Source of the DNA: JAFARZ01 sp036490795
Lineage (GTDB): Bacteria; Actinomycetota; Actinomycetes; Streptosporangiales; Streptosporangiaceae
Assembly (NCBI GenBank): GCA_036490795.1
Contig: DASXDG010000396.1
Coordinates: 1 to 42,248 of the forward strand
Direction: 5' to 3'
Length of the DNA: 42,248 bases
The notes under the pieces were generated by a model. It did not search any database. It was not told the origin of the DNA and saw only the letters and a program-made list of their open reading frames with translations. Position numbers and translations under genes: made by a program. Shown here piece by piece: positions 31,644 through 40,879 of the stretch (the first letter of the stretch is position 1; every line of letters starts with the position of its first letter).

Positions 31644-32479
31644 TTGGCCTCGCCTTCCATCTGCTCATCTTTTTCCGGCACTGTATCTCCAGGCGCCCTG
31701 CTGAGCAGCATGACCCGGCCGGACATGCTCGTCGCCGATACGTGCCCGGAGCCGGACCCAAGATTACCGCTGACGCTGTGCGAAGCGGGCATTGTGGACC
31801 GGTGCAGTGCACCGAACTCGCTCCGGACATCACCGGACATCGAGTGCAGGTTGACGCTCGCGTCGGCTTCGGCGGGCAGCCGGAGCGTGATATCGCCGGA
31901 AACGGTGTTGATCTTCATTTCACCGAGAGGGTCAAGGTCGATATCGGCGGTGATGTCACCGCTGATCGTGTTGCCGTCCATGCGCTCCAGCCAGCCCTCG
32001 GCGACGGTCAGGTCACCGGAGACCGTGTTGAAGTTCAGCTTGCCGTTAAGCGCCTGGGCTTCTACGGTGCCGGACACCGTGTTCACGTCTACGTCGCCGG
32101 CCATGCCATCCAGCGTGATCGCTCCGGACACGCTCTTCACTGAGGAACGTGCGGTGATGCCGGAGAGCACGGCCGACGCGCTCACCACGCCAAGCTCGGT
32201 CGCGCACTTCCTGGGCACCCGGATGGTCAGCACGGCGGAATGCCGCTGCGGCCGCAGCCATTTCAGCAGGCCTTCCCAGGTCAGGTTGGGGTGGCTGATC
32301 GTCAGCACACCGTTCTCATAGGTCACCTCAAGCGGCTCGCCCTGTACGCGTTCCACGTCGAGCGACGGCTTCCCGTCGGTGGCCAGCACCGCCACCGCGC
32401 CCGCGATCGTGCGTACCTTCATGCTCGTGACCTCGTCGAACTCCAAGTTGATCGGTCCGTCGACAGTCCATTGGCCCAT
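31640..32479 (-). CDS. DUF4097 beta-strand repeat protein
   Basis: The 279-residue protein consists largely of a parallel beta-helix-like DUF4097 domain. It contains repeated S-V-S-G-A/D-I-T and N-T-V-S-G-D units spaced about 18-20 residues apart between residues 110 and 225 (VKSVSGAITLDG, VNTVSGTVEA, FNTVSGDLTV, GNTISGDITA, INTVSGDITL). DUF4097 proteins are often paired with PadR regulators and are thought to sense or line the envelope; there is no signal peptide here. The start is ATG 32477-32479; a longer frame to 32755 is not protein-like. The TGA overlaps the padR start. Function unknown. Confidence 0.85.
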   Translation of the reverse strand: MGQWTVDGPINLEFDEVTSMKVRTIAGAVAVLATDGKPSLDVERVQGEPLEVTYENGVLTISHPNLTWEGLLKWLRPQRHSAVLTIRVPRKCATELGVVSASAVLSGITARSSVKSVSGAITLDGMAGDVDVNTVSGTVEAQALNGKLNFNTVSGDLTVAEGWLERMDGNTISGDITADIDLDPLGEMKINTVSGDITLRLPAEADASVNLHSMSGDVRSEFGALHRSTMPASHSVSGNLGSGSGHVSATSMSGRVMLLSRAPGDTVPEKDEQMEGEAN

Positions 32480-32521
32480 AGCCCGCAATACCCTTCTAAG
32501 TACGTCTCGATCCGCTCGGTC

Positions 32522-32561
32522 ACATCTAACGATATATCTCATCCAGCCAAAGTCAAGATGT
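32522..32561 (-). promoter_or_regulatory. Promoter/operator region of the DUF4097-PadR operon
   Basis: Inverted copies ACATCT (32522-32527) and AGATGT (32556-32561) flank a central 8-bp palindrome GATATATC (32531-32538). On the minus strand TTGACT (32556-32551) could be a -35 element. The symmetry and position 40-80 bases upstream of the operon suggest an autoregulatory PadR operator; this is inference. Confidence 0.4.
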
Positions 32562-32758
32562 ATCGCGAATCGGCTATGTCGCGTTCGCCAGGACAGGGGG
32601 CCGCTCCGGAAGTAACCGCGGTGGTTGTGGTGTCCGGCTCGGCCGGCGGTGGTGTCCGGCTCGGCCCGCAGTCGCATCCGCCCCACGGGCCACTGGTGCC
32701 ACGGCTGCTGCCGGTAGGCGCCGGCGCGCGCCGGCGGGCGCCGGCAGGTCGGCAATTA

Positions 32759-32837
32759 GCACGGTATTTTGCTCCAACGCGGAAGAACTACCTGCTCACA
32801 GCAAGGTTATTTACCGCGCTGGAGCGAATTGCCGTGC
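32759..32837. repeat. Hairpin element B (shares a core with element A)
   Basis: Arms 32759-32782 and 32814-32837 are complementary at 20 of 24 positions. The loop contains TGCTCACAGCAA (32793-32804), the same 12-mer as in the loop of element A at 497-508, and the following bases (A-G-G-T-T-A-T-T-T) resemble those of A. The rest of the gap from 32562 to 33044 has a short direct repeat (GGTGGTGTCCGGCTCGGCC-like) near 32627-32666 but no gene that I can support. Confidence 0.6.
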
Positions 32838-33044
32838 CGATGCGGCTCGGATGACGCAGGCGGCCCGATGGCAGCTGGCACGGACGGAGCCGGGCGAGCC
32901 GACCACCGTAACCGTGCAACGGATGAGACCGAGGCGGCTTAGATGACGCATGTGACGTGTGTGGCAAACCGCGGCGGCAGCCCGCATCCAACTAACCAAG
33001 ACGTCCCCGCGGCGGCCAGCCCGCACGCCACCAACCGCGGTCAG

Positions 33045-33224
33045 TTATAGGTCCTCGTCGTCGTCTGAGCGGGCTAGGTAGACGGCCAGCCGGTCGATCG
33101 CGGTCTCGAACGAGGGGTTCAGGTTGACGAAGTCGCGCAAGCGCTCGGCGAGCCAGGCAACGGCGACGTCTTCGTCGCCGCGCCTGGCCTCGAGCTCTTC
33201 AATGCCCCGGTCCGTGAAGTACAT
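33045..33224 (-). CDS. DUF6104 family small protein
   Basis: This 59-residue acidic protein reads M-Y-F-T-D-R-G-I-E-E-L-E-A-R-R-G and continues with WLAERLRDFVNLNPSFE, then RLAVYLAR and an Asp-rich tail. It matches the conserved actinobacterial family named DUF6104, of unknown function. ATG 33222-33224 is the likely start; a TTG codon just before it extends the frame by one. It lies upstream of, and co-directional with nothing but, the region after kgd: the kgd stop is 118 bases away on the same strand. Confidence 0.8.
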   Translation of the reverse strand: MYFTDRGIEELEARRGDEDVAVAWLAERLRDFVNLNPSFETAIDRLAVYLARSDDDEDL

Positions 33225-33248
33225 CAAAAGCCCCGGCCCGTGACGCCC

Positions 33249-33344
33249 ATCTCAGGCCTGCGCATCTCAGGCCTGCGCATCTCAGGCCTGCGCGTCTCAG
33301 GCCTGCGCGTCTCAAGCCAGTACATCTCAGGGCGGTGCATCTTA
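33249..33344. repeat. 15-bp minisatellite, six copies, reaching into the kgd stop codon
   Basis: ATCTCAGGCCTGCGC repeats with an exact 15-bp period at 33249, 33264, 33279, 33294, 33309 and 33324. The first three are identical and the last two diverge. A seventh partial unit begins at 33339 and contains the kgd stop codon (33342-33344). Confidence 0.88.
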
Positions 33345-36300
33345 GGACAGGGCCTTGGCGACCAGTTCGGCGTGCGTCTCTTTGTGCTTGTTCGCCGAGC
33401 CGAAGGCCGGCGCCGACGACGCCGGCAGCGACACCACGTCCAGAGAGAGGCCGAGCTGGTTGCGCACCTTCAGTGCCATGGTCGGCCAGGCACCCATGTT
33501 GGCCGGTTCCTCCTGCACCCAGGTCACCGACGTCGCGGCCGGGAACCGGTCGAGCTCAGCCCGCAACTCACGGGCGGGCAGCGGGTAGAGCCGCTCCACC
33601 CTGACCACGGCCACGTCGGAGGGAACGGCGGCCATGAGGTCGTAGTAGACCTTGCCGGCGCACAGCAGCACCTTCCGCACGGAAGCCGCGTCGGCGAAAC
33701 CGGTAGCGGGGATGAGCGGCTGGAACGACCCGGACGTGAACGAGGACACCCCGGACGTGGCCGCCTTGAGCCGCAGCAGCGACTTGGGCGTGAACACGAT
33801 CAGCGGCTTACGCCGGCCGGACAGGGCCTGCCAGCGCAGCAGGTGGAAGTAGTTGGCCGGCGTGGACGGCATCGCGACCGTCATGTTGTCCTGCGCGCAC
33901 AGGGACAGGAACCGCTCGACCCTGGCCGAGGAGTGGTCAGGGCCCTGGCCCTCATACCCGTGCGGCAGCAGCAGAACCACACTGGACTGCTGGCCCCACT
34001 TCTGCTCACCGGACGAGATGAACTCGTCCACGATCGTCTGCGCGCCGTTCACGAAGTCACCGAACTGCGCTTCCCAGCAGACCAGCGCCTCGGGACGGGC
34101 CACCGAGTAGCCGTACTCGAAGCCCACCGCCGCGTACTCCGACAGCAGCGAGTCGTGCACGAAGAACTTCGCACCCGCCGTGTCGAACCGCTTCAGCGGC
34201 GTGTAGTCCTCGCCGGTCATCCTGTCCACCAGCACCGCGTGCCGCTGGCCGAACGTGCCTCGCCTGGTGTCCTGGCCGACTACCCGCACCGTGTGACCGT
34301 CGATCACCACGCTGCCGAACGCCAGCAGCTCACCGGTGCCCCAGTCGAGCGCGTCCTCCTCGACCATGGCCGCGCGGCGAGCGAGCTGCGGCTGCAACCG
34401 CGGATGCACGGTGAATCCCTCGGGCAAGGAGACCTGCGTGTCGATGATGGACTTCAGGACATCGGGCGAGATCGCGGTCGGTACCGCCTCGTGGTTGACC
34501 GGACGGTCCTCTGCCTCGGGCGGCAGCACGGTGCCCGGCTCGGCCGGCCGGTCCGCCGCGTCGCGGGTCTCGGTGAAGGCCCGCTCCAGGTGCTGCTGGT
34601 AGTCCCGCAGCGCCGCCTCGGCTTCCTCCATCGTGATGTCGCCGCGGGCGATGAGCGCCTCGGTGTACAGCTTCCTGGTGGACCGCTTGGCCTCGATGAT
34701 GTCGTACATCAGCGGCTGGGTGAAGGACGGGTTGTCGGTCTCGTTGTGCCCCCGCTTGCGGTAGCACACCATGTCGATGACGACGTCCTTCTTGAACGCC
34801 TGCCGGTAGGCGAACGCGAGCTGGCCCACCCGGACCACGGCCTCGGGGTCGTCCCCGTTGACGTGGAAGATCGGCGCCTGGATCATCCGTGCCACGTCGG
34901 TGGCGTACACCGTGGAGCGCGAGTACTGCGGCGCGGTGGTGAAGCCGACCTGGTTGTTCACGATGATGTGCACGGTGCCGCCGGTGCGGTACCCGCGCAG
35001 CAGCGACAGGTTCAGCGTCTCGGCGACCACGCCCTGACCGGCGAACGCGGCGTCGCCGTGGATCAGCATGGGCAGCACGGTGAAGCCGGGCTCGCCCTTG
35101 TCGATCACGTCCTGCTTGGCCCTGACCACGCCTTCAAGAACCGGGTCGACCGCCTCCAGGTGAGACGGGTTGGCGACCAGGGAGGTCGGGATCGTCGCGC
35201 CGGACGGGGTCTTGTACACCCCTTCGGCGCCTAGGTGGTACTTGACGTCGCCGGAGCCCTGAGCGCTCTTCGGGTCGAGGATTCCCTCGAACTCCTTGAA
35301 GATCTGCCCGTAGGACTTGCCGACGATGTTCGCGAGCACGTTGAGCCGCCCGCGGTGCGCCATGCCGATCACGGCCTCGTCGAGCCCCTGCGAGGCCGCG
35401 GACGAGAGCACCGCGTCCATCAGCGGGATCAGCGACTCGGCGCCCTCGAGGGAGAACCGGCGCTGGCCGACGAACTTGGTCTGCAGGAAGCTCTCGAACG
35501 CCTCGGCCACGTTCAGTCGCGACAAGATCCAGATCTGGTCATCGTGTTCAGGCTTGGGGTGGGGCACCTCGATCCGGGACTGGAGCCACTTGCGTTCTTC
35601 CGGGTCCTGGATGTGCATGTACTCGATGCCGACCGTCCGGCAGTACGAGTCGCGCAGCACGCCGAGGATGTCCCGCAGCTTCATCCGGCGCTGACCGCCG
35701 AAGCCGCCGGTGGGGAACTCGCGCTCCAGGTCCCACAGGGTCAGCCCGTGCTGGTTGATGTCCAGGTCGGGGTGCTTGCGCTGGTGGAACTCGAGCGGGT
35801 CGGTGTCGGCCATCAGGTGGCCGCGCACGCGGTAGGCGTGGATCATCTCCTGCACCCGCGCGGACCGGGCGACGTCGTCCTCGTGGCCGTCGGAGTAGTC
35901 GAGGACCCAGCGGACCGGCTCGTAGGGGATGCGCAGGCTCTCGAAGATCGTGTCGTAGAACCCGTCGGCACCGAGCAGCAGCTCGTGGATCTTCTGCAGG
36001 AACTCACCGGACTGCGCGCCCTGGATGATCCGGTGGTCGTACGTGGAGGTGAGCGTGACCTGCTTGCTGACCGCCAGCCTGGCCAGGGTCTCCTCGGCCG
36101 CGCCCTGGAACGCGGCCGGGTACTCCATCGCGCCGATGCCGACGATGCAGCCTTGCCCTTGCATCAGCCGCGGCACCGAGTGCACGGTGCCGATCGTGCC
36201 GGGGTTGGTGAGCGACAGCGTGGTGCCGGCGAAATCGGTGACCGCCAGCTTGCCGGACCTGGCCTTGCGCACAATGTCCTGGTACGCCGTCCAGAACTGG

Positions 36301-37037
36301 CGGAAGGTCATCGTCTCCGCGGCCTTGATGTTCGGCACGAGGAGCTGGCGGGAGCCGTCGGAGTTCCGCAGGTCGATGGCCAGGCCGAGGTTGACGTGGG
36401 CCGGCTTGGCCACGGCGGGCTTGCCGCTCCCGTCCGGAGATACAGTCTCGGCGTACGCCTGGTTCATCTCCGGCATCGCGTTCAGCGCCTTGACCACCGC
36501 GAACGCGATCAGGTGCGTGAAGCTGACCTTCCCGCCGCGGCCGCGCTTGAGGTGGTTGTTGATGACGATCCGGTTGTCGATGAGCAGCTTCGCCGGAACT
36601 TCGCGGACGCTGGTCGCGGTAGGCACGGCCAGGCTCGACGTCATGTTCGTGACGGTCCTGGCGGCGGTGCCGCGCAGCCTGGTCACCTCGGCGTCGGCGG
36701 CCGCGGGCGGGACCGGTGCCTGCGTCTGGGCTGGGGCGGGGGCCTTGCCATTACCGGAAGGGGCCGGGGCCGATGGGGCCGGCTGATCGGGCACCGTCGT
36801 GGCCGGCTTGGTGACCGGCGGATCGGCAACGGTCGTCGCGACGGCGAACTTGCCCGGCGTCGGGCGGTAATCAGCGAAGAAGCTCCACCAGGCGCGGTCT
36901 ACCGATGAGGGGTCTGCCAGGTAGCGTTGGTAAAGCTCCTCGACAAGCCACTCATTGGCGCCGAAATCGCCCGGTGCGGGGCCGTTCTCGCTAGTGGTTG
37001 TGCTCTCATGCGGTGTGCCTGAACCCGCGGCGGACAT
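33342..37037 (-). CDS. kgd: Multifunctional 2-oxoglutarate dehydrogenase E1 / decarboxylase (Kgd)
   Basis: Kgd is the ThDP-dependent E1 of the actinobacterial 2-oxoglutarate dehydrogenase complex fused to an E2-like succinyltransferase domain; it can also act as 2-oxoglutarate decarboxylase and carboligase. The 1231 residues equal the length of the M. tuberculosis protein. An N-terminal helix (ANEWLVEELYQRYLAD) is followed by a Pro/Ala linker (about 70-115), the E2-type domain (about 120-360, catalytic His335 in TYDHRIIQG) and the E1 domain (HGDAAFAGQGVVAETLNLS, VNNQVGFTTAP, GHNETDNPSFTQP). The terminal domain includes DEFISSGEQKWGQ and LLPHGYEGQGPDHSS. The start is ATG 37035-37037 with GGGGA upstream. 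A minisatellite begins at its stop codon. Confidence 0.97.
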   Translation of the reverse strand: MSAAGSGTPHESTTTSENGPAPGDFGANEWLVEELYQRYLADPSSVDRAWWSFFADYRPTPGKFAVATTVADPPVTKPATTVPDQPAPSAPAPSGNGKAPAPAQTQAPVPPAAADAEVTRLRGTAARTVTNMTSSLAVPTATSVREVPAKLLIDNRIVINNHLKRGRGGKVSFTHLIAFAVVKALNAMPEMNQAYAETVSPDGSGKPAVAKPAHVNLGLAIDLRNSDGSRQLLVPNIKAAETMTFRQFWTAYQDIVRKARSGKLAVTDFAGTTLSLTNPGTIGTVHSVPRLMQGQGCIVGIGAMEYPAAFQGAAEETLARLAVSKQVTLTSTYDHRIIQGAQSGEFLQKIHELLLGADGFYDTIFESLRIPYEPVRWVLDYSDGHEDDVARSARVQEMIHAYRVRGHLMADTDPLEFHQRKHPDLDINQHGLTLWDLEREFPTGGFGGQRRMKLRDILGVLRDSYCRTVGIEYMHIQDPEERKWLQSRIEVPHPKPEHDDQIWILSRLNVAEAFESFLQTKFVGQRRFSLEGAESLIPLMDAVLSSAASQGLDEAVIGMAHRGRLNVLANIVGKSYGQIFKEFEGILDPKSAQGSGDVKYHLGAEGVYKTPSGATIPTSLVANPSHLEAVDPVLEGVVRAKQDVIDKGEPGFTVLPMLIHGDAAFAGQGVVAETLNLSLLRGYRTGGTVHIIVNNQVGFTTAPQYSRSTVYATDVARMIQAPIFHVNGDDPEAVVRVGQLAFAYRQAFKKDVVIDMVCYRKRGHNETDNPSFTQPLMYDIIEAKRSTRKLYTEALIARGDITMEEAEAALRDYQQHLERAFTETRDAADRPAEPGTVLPPEAEDRPVNHEAVPTAISPDVLKSIIDTQVSLPEGFTVHPRLQPQLARRAAMVEEDALDWGTGELLAFGSVVIDGHTVRVVGQDTRRGTFGQRHAVLVDRMTGEDYTPLKRFDTAGAKFFVHDSLLSEYAAVGFEYGYSVARPEALVCWEAQFGDFVNGAQTIVDEFISSGEQKWGQQSSVVLLLPHGYEGQGPDHSSARVERFLSLCAQDNMTVAMPSTPANYFHLLRWQALSGRRKPLIVFTPKSLLRLKAATSGVSSFTSGSFQPLIPATGFADAASVRKVLLCAGKVYYDLMAAVPSDVAVVRVERLYPLPARELRAELDRFPAATSVTWVQEEPANMGAWPTMALKVRNQLGLSLDVVSLPASSAPAFGSANKHKETHAELVAKALS

Positions 37038-37302
37038 CGGTCCCCAGACCCTCTTCCGAAGATGTGCGTTCCATTGACTGGACTACGCCACTCAGGCTAC
37101 CCCCAGCTATCAGGCGTGGTGCCTGCTGTGGCCCGCATCACTCCCTGCCCCGCTGGCCGCCCCGCCGGCCGGCTGGTCGTAAGGGCTTACAGTGCGCTGA
37201 ATCGCCGGTCACGGCCCGGTTATCGACGCTACCATCCCGTATATATGCCTATCTTCCACGGCATTGCGAATGGGTACTGCGAGTGGCTCCCGAAGGCGGA
37301 AG

Positions 37303-39999
37303 GTGAGCAGGGATCTGACTGGTAATCCTGAGCCGGAAGGCCCCTGGGATGCTGGCCGCCCGCGCGCCAGGCCGCCAGGTAGCGCGCCGCCCGGTTCGCC
37401 GGGGTATGAGTTCGAGGACGGGTCCCGGATCAGGTACACGCCCACGGTGAGCGCGGGCTCGCCCGAGCCGTGGCCAGAAGACCGGCCCGGTTACGAGTTC
37501 GACGGCGCGTTCCCGGTAGCCCGGCGCGTGCGCCCAGGCCAGGGCCGCCCGGGCCCGCAGCAGCAGCAGCATCAGCAGCACCATCAGAATTCCCAGCAGT
37601 CCCAGCAGTCCCAGCAGCAACAGCAACAGCAGCAGCGCCAGCAGCGCCAGCAGCGCCAGCAGCAGCCCCGGCGGCAGCCGCCGCAACGCCCGCAGCAGGC
37701 TGGGCATCGCCGGCCGGCGCCTCCGCCTAGCCCGGCCCACACGGAGTGGACCCGGCTGATCCGCTCGCTGCTGCCGCAGCCGGAACGCCGGCATCTGGGC
37801 CGGGAGTTCATGGCGAACCTGAACTTCCGCGGTTGGGGGCTGCGGGTGGCGATCCCCATCGTGACGATGATCGCCGTCGGCATCGCCGTAGTCGTGGTGA
37901 TCGGCGCGAACAGCGGCAACGGCAGCGCCGCCCCGCCCGCCTCGGCGCTCGGTTACCCGCCGGCCGCGCTGGCCGGCCAGGACTTCAGTGCCGCCGCGGA
38001 TAGCCGTGGCCTGGTCGAGTCGCTCGGCCGCGTGGCCGTCTCCGGCTCCGAGGTGGTGGCCGTGGGCGCGGAGACTGGCTCCCTCATCCCACGTGCGGAG
38101 TTCTTTTACTCTCATAACAGCGGTGGTACGTGGGCCACGGGCACCGTGTCCGCCGCGGGAGGCGGAAGTCCGGCGCCTGGCTACGCGGCCCGGCTTGTGG
38201 CCGGGGGACAGGGGCAGAACGGACAGCAAGCGTGGGCGGCGATCGGCCCCGACGCGATCTGGACCAGTACCGACGGGGTGGACTGGACGCTGGACTCGAC
38301 CACCGGCCTGCAGGTCAACGTGCTGCGGCGGACCGCGGCCGGGTTCATCGCGGTCGGCCCCGACGCCGTGTACCTGTCGAGTAACGGGGCGACCTGGACG
38401 AAGGTGAGCGGCCCGGCCGGCGCGCTCAGCTACCAGTACGTGGCGGTGACCGGCGGCACGGTGCTGCTGTCCGGGGAGGTGGCCGGGGACGTCAGCGGGT
38501 TGTGGCTGAGTGCCGACGACGGGCGGCAGTGGACGCCGGTGCCGGTGCCGCGCGGACACGGTGCGCTGGATCGGATCGGTGGCCTGGCGGCCGTCGGCTC
38601 CGGGTTCTCGCTGGTCCGCCCGGCCGGCTCAGCGACCGATGTCTACACCTCGACGGACGGACTGAGCTGGCGGTTCGCGACCCAGTTGCCCAGCTTCGCG
38701 GCAGGGCAGATGAACGGGGGGCCAGCCGGAGCGGCGATCACCGGCACGCTCAACGGCACGCTGGCCGCTTTCGTCTCCGCGGACGGCACCCACTGGCAGC
38801 GGGCACAGGGAACGCTGACGTCGGTGTCTGGTGTGGCCGTGGTCTCTGGCCCGGGCGTGGTGGTCACCGGTGCCAGCACCCGCGACCCCCGGCTCAGCCT
38901 CTTGTCCGCTGGTGCCGCGGAACGCGGCACCAGCATGGACGCGATCCCCGGCGCGACGCAGCCTCAGGTGGCGGTCAACGCGGTGGCGGCGCAGGCCGGC
39001 TCGCAGGTAGCGGTGGGCAGCGCGAACGGGTATCCCGCGGCGTGGATCTCCACGGACGGCGGCAGCGACTGGACCAGGTCGATTGGGGCGAACCCGGCGG
39101 TAATGGCAAGGCCAGGGTCGGAGCAGCTGACCGACGTCGCCGTCGGCGGATCCGGCTGGCTGGCGGTCGGCGACGTGGTGGCCGGTACCGCGCAGCATCC
39201 GGTCGTTCTCGTCTCGCCGGATGGCATGACCTGGTCGGCCGCGGACAGTGAGCCGGCGTTCGGCGGCCAGGACGTGTACACGGAGCAGGCGGCCGCGGGC
39301 ACGGCCGGCTACGTCATCGTCGGCTACAGCGGGTCCGCCAGCGCCGGTTATCAGGCGGGCGCCTGGTACTCGGCAGGTGTGACCGGCTGGCAGCAGGCGG
39401 CAGGCGAGAACGCGCTCGACGGAGAGAGCGGCGGCCGTCAGATGCTGGCCGTGACGACGACGTCGTCCGGCTTTGTCGCGGTGGGGCTGCAGGGCAACAG
39501 CCCGGTCGCCTGGACTTCGCCGGACGGGAAGTCGTGGGCGGTGATGGCGCTGCCGCTGCCTTCTGGTGCGGCGCGTGCGGTGCTGCTGCACGTCGCGGCC
39601 GTTGGCAGCACGCTCGTCGCCGTGGGCATGGAACAGACGCCGTCAGGTGCCGAGGCGCCGTTCGCGGCCAGGTCGGGGAACGGCGGCACGAGCTGGACCG
39701 AGGCGACGCTGCCAGTGCCTTCCGGCAATGCGCAAGTGACCGCGCTCGCGGCGGCAGGCCACGTGTTCACCGCCGCCGGTACCTACGGCAGCACGCCAGG
39801 CCACCAGGACGTCGTCGTCTGGACCTCACCCGACGGCGTGACCTGGACCGCGGCTACCCCGGCGGGCCAGGGCCTCGCCGGTCCCGGCATCCAGGCGATC
39901 ACCGGCCTGACCGTGTCCGGCAGCACCCTGACCGGTGTCGGCTTCACCGCCACCCCCGCCAGCGAGGAACCCCTCTTCTGGCAGTCCCCGATCCGCTGA
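37303..39999 (+). CDS. Single-pass membrane protein with poly-Q region and Asp-box beta-propeller ectodomain
   Basis: The cytoplasmic N-terminus has two PGYEF(D/E) motifs (about 34 and 64) in a Pro/Gly-rich stretch, then a Gln-rich region (about 86-132) that includes an eight-Gln run with His/Ser/Arg interruptions. One transmembrane helix follows (about 181-202). The remaining 690 residues carry about ten Asp-box-like motifs of the S-x-D-G-x-x-W type (STDGVDW, SSNGATW, STDGLSW, SADGTHW, STDGGSDW, SPDGMTW, SPDGKSW, SGNGGTSW, SPDGVTW), as in sialidase-like beta-propellers, but there is no sialidase active-site set. The protein presumably displays a propeller outside the membrane for binding. 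The start GTG 37303 is chosen for its GAAGG site; ATG 37270 is possible. I do not recognise a named family. Confidence 0.75.
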   Translation: MSRDLTGNPEPEGPWDAGRPRARPPGSAPPGSPGYEFEDGSRIRYTPTVSAGSPEPWPEDRPGYEFDGAFPVARRVRPGQGRPGPQQQQHQQHHQNSQQSQQSQQQQQQQQRQQRQQRQQQPRRQPPQRPQQAGHRRPAPPPSPAHTEWTRLIRSLLPQPERRHLGREFMANLNFRGWGLRVAIPIVTMIAVGIAVVVVIGANSGNGSAAPPASALGYPPAALAGQDFSAAADSRGLVESLGRVAVSGSEVVAVGAETGSLIPRAEFFYSHNSGGTWATGTVSAAGGGSPAPGYAARLVAGGQGQNGQQAWAAIGPDAIWTSTDGVDWTLDSTTGLQVNVLRRTAAGFIAVGPDAVYLSSNGATWTKVSGPAGALSYQYVAVTGGTVLLSGEVAGDVSGLWLSADDGRQWTPVPVPRGHGALDRIGGLAAVGSGFSLVRPAGSATDVYTSTDGLSWRFATQLPSFAAGQMNGGPAGAAITGTLNGTLAAFVSADGTHWQRAQGTLTSVSGVAVVSGPGVVVTGASTRDPRLSLLSAGAAERGTSMDAIPGATQPQVAVNAVAAQAGSQVAVGSANGYPAAWISTDGGSDWTRSIGANPAVMARPGSEQLTDVAVGGSGWLAVGDVVAGTAQHPVVLVSPDGMTWSAADSEPAFGGQDVYTEQAAAGTAGYVIVGYSGSASAGYQAGAWYSAGVTGWQQAAGENALDGESGGRQMLAVTTTSSGFVAVGLQGNSPVAWTSPDGKSWAVMALPLPSGAARAVLLHVAAVGSTLVAVGMEQTPSGAEAPFAARSGNGGTSWTEATLPVPSGNAQVTALAAAGHVFTAAGTYGSTPGHQDVVVWTSPDGVTWTAATPAGQGLAGPGIQAITGLTVSGSTLTGVGFTATPASEEPLFWQSPIR

Positions 40000-40012
40000 G
40001 CCGTCCGTCGCG

Positions 40013-40819
40013 CTAGCCGCCGAAGACGTCCGTGCGGCGGTTGGCGAGGGACGGCACACTCTGCCGGACCTCGTCGACCAGCCCAGGGTCTACCTCGGTG
40101 ACGACGACACGAGGGGAGGGGCCAAGGTCGGTCCGCACCACGCCGAACGGGTCCACCAGCATGCTGCGCCCGCTGCCGGCCAGATTGCGGTGCGCGATCT
40201 CATCCGGGTCGGGTACCTGGCCGACGGCGGCAACCCACACCGTGTTCTCGATGGCACGTGCGCGCACCAGCGTGACCCAGTGCTCCTCCTTGAACAGCCC
40301 CGACGCCCACGAGGCAGGTACCAGCAATATCGTCGCCCCAGCCAGTGTCAGCGCACGGGACAGCTCGGGGAACCGGATGTCGTAGCAGATCTCCAGGCCC
40401 ACGGTGAGACCGCCGAGCTCGCACGTGACGACGGCGGAACCGGGCGCCACGGTGTCGGACTCCCGCTGGCCGAACGCGTCGAACAGGTGCAGCTTCCGGT
40501 ACGAGGCGACCAGTTCGCCGGTGCCCCCGTAGGCTACGGCCGTATTGAACACGCGTCCGCCGGGCGCGGGCTCGAACACGCCAGCCACCAGGGCCACGCC
40601 GGTGTCCTTCGCCGCGGCCGCGAGACCGGCGGTGAACTCGCCGCCCGCGACCGGCTCCGCGGCCGCGGCCAGGTCGGAGCCGAACCGTACCTGGGTGGCC
40701 TCCGGGAACACGGCCAGGTCGGCACCCTGCTCTCTGGCGTTGTCCATGGCGAGCCGCACCCGCTCGAGATTGACCGCGGGACGGGAGCTGACCGGGATCT
40801 GGCACAAGGCAATCCGCAT
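40013..40819 (-). CDS. Carbon-nitrogen hydrolase (nitrilase superfamily amidase)
   Basis: The 268-residue protein has the complete nitrilase-superfamily triad: Glu40 in VFPEAT, Lys109 in YRKLHLFD and Cys145 in GLEICYDIRFPELSR. YRKLHLFDAFG and the W-V-A-A-V-G-Q segment suggest the omega-amidase/Nit-type branch acting on small amides (for example deaminated glutathione or 2-oxo-acid amides). The start is ATG 40817-40819; the frame remains open upstream but that part is antisense to the aminotransferase gene. It is divergent from the aminotransferase with 60 bp between them, and omega-amidases often act after transaminases, so the two could share a pathway. Confidence 0.9.
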   Translation of the reverse strand: MRIALCQIPVSSRPAVNLERVRLAMDNAREQGADLAVFPEATQVRFGSDLAAAAEPVAGGEFTAGLAAAAKDTGVALVAGVFEPAPGGRVFNTAVAYGGTGELVASYRKLHLFDAFGQRESDTVAPGSAVVTCELGGLTVGLEICYDIRFPELSRALTLAGATILLVPASWASGLFKEEHWVTLVRARAIENTVWVAAVGQVPDPDEIAHRNLAGSGRSMLVDPFGVVRTDLGPSPRVVVTEVDPGLVDEVRQSVPSLANRRTDVFGG

Positions 40820-40879
40820 ACTCACCAGCCTAGACGCCCCGTTTGCCCGCCCCTTACCCAGACGTGATCTGATTAGCAC

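Noticed and set aside
32480..32755. Extended N-terminus of the DUF4097 protein
   Set aside because: The added segment is Arg-rich, crosses the likely promoter/operator at 32522-32561 and has no similarity to the family; the ATG at 32479 fits the domain start.
33240..36908. Two very long open frames (over 550 codons each) antisense to kgd
   Set aside because: They are composed of Arg/Gly/His/Val-rich low-complexity sequence, mirror the third-position G/C bias of kgd and show no motif; they are shadows of the real gene.
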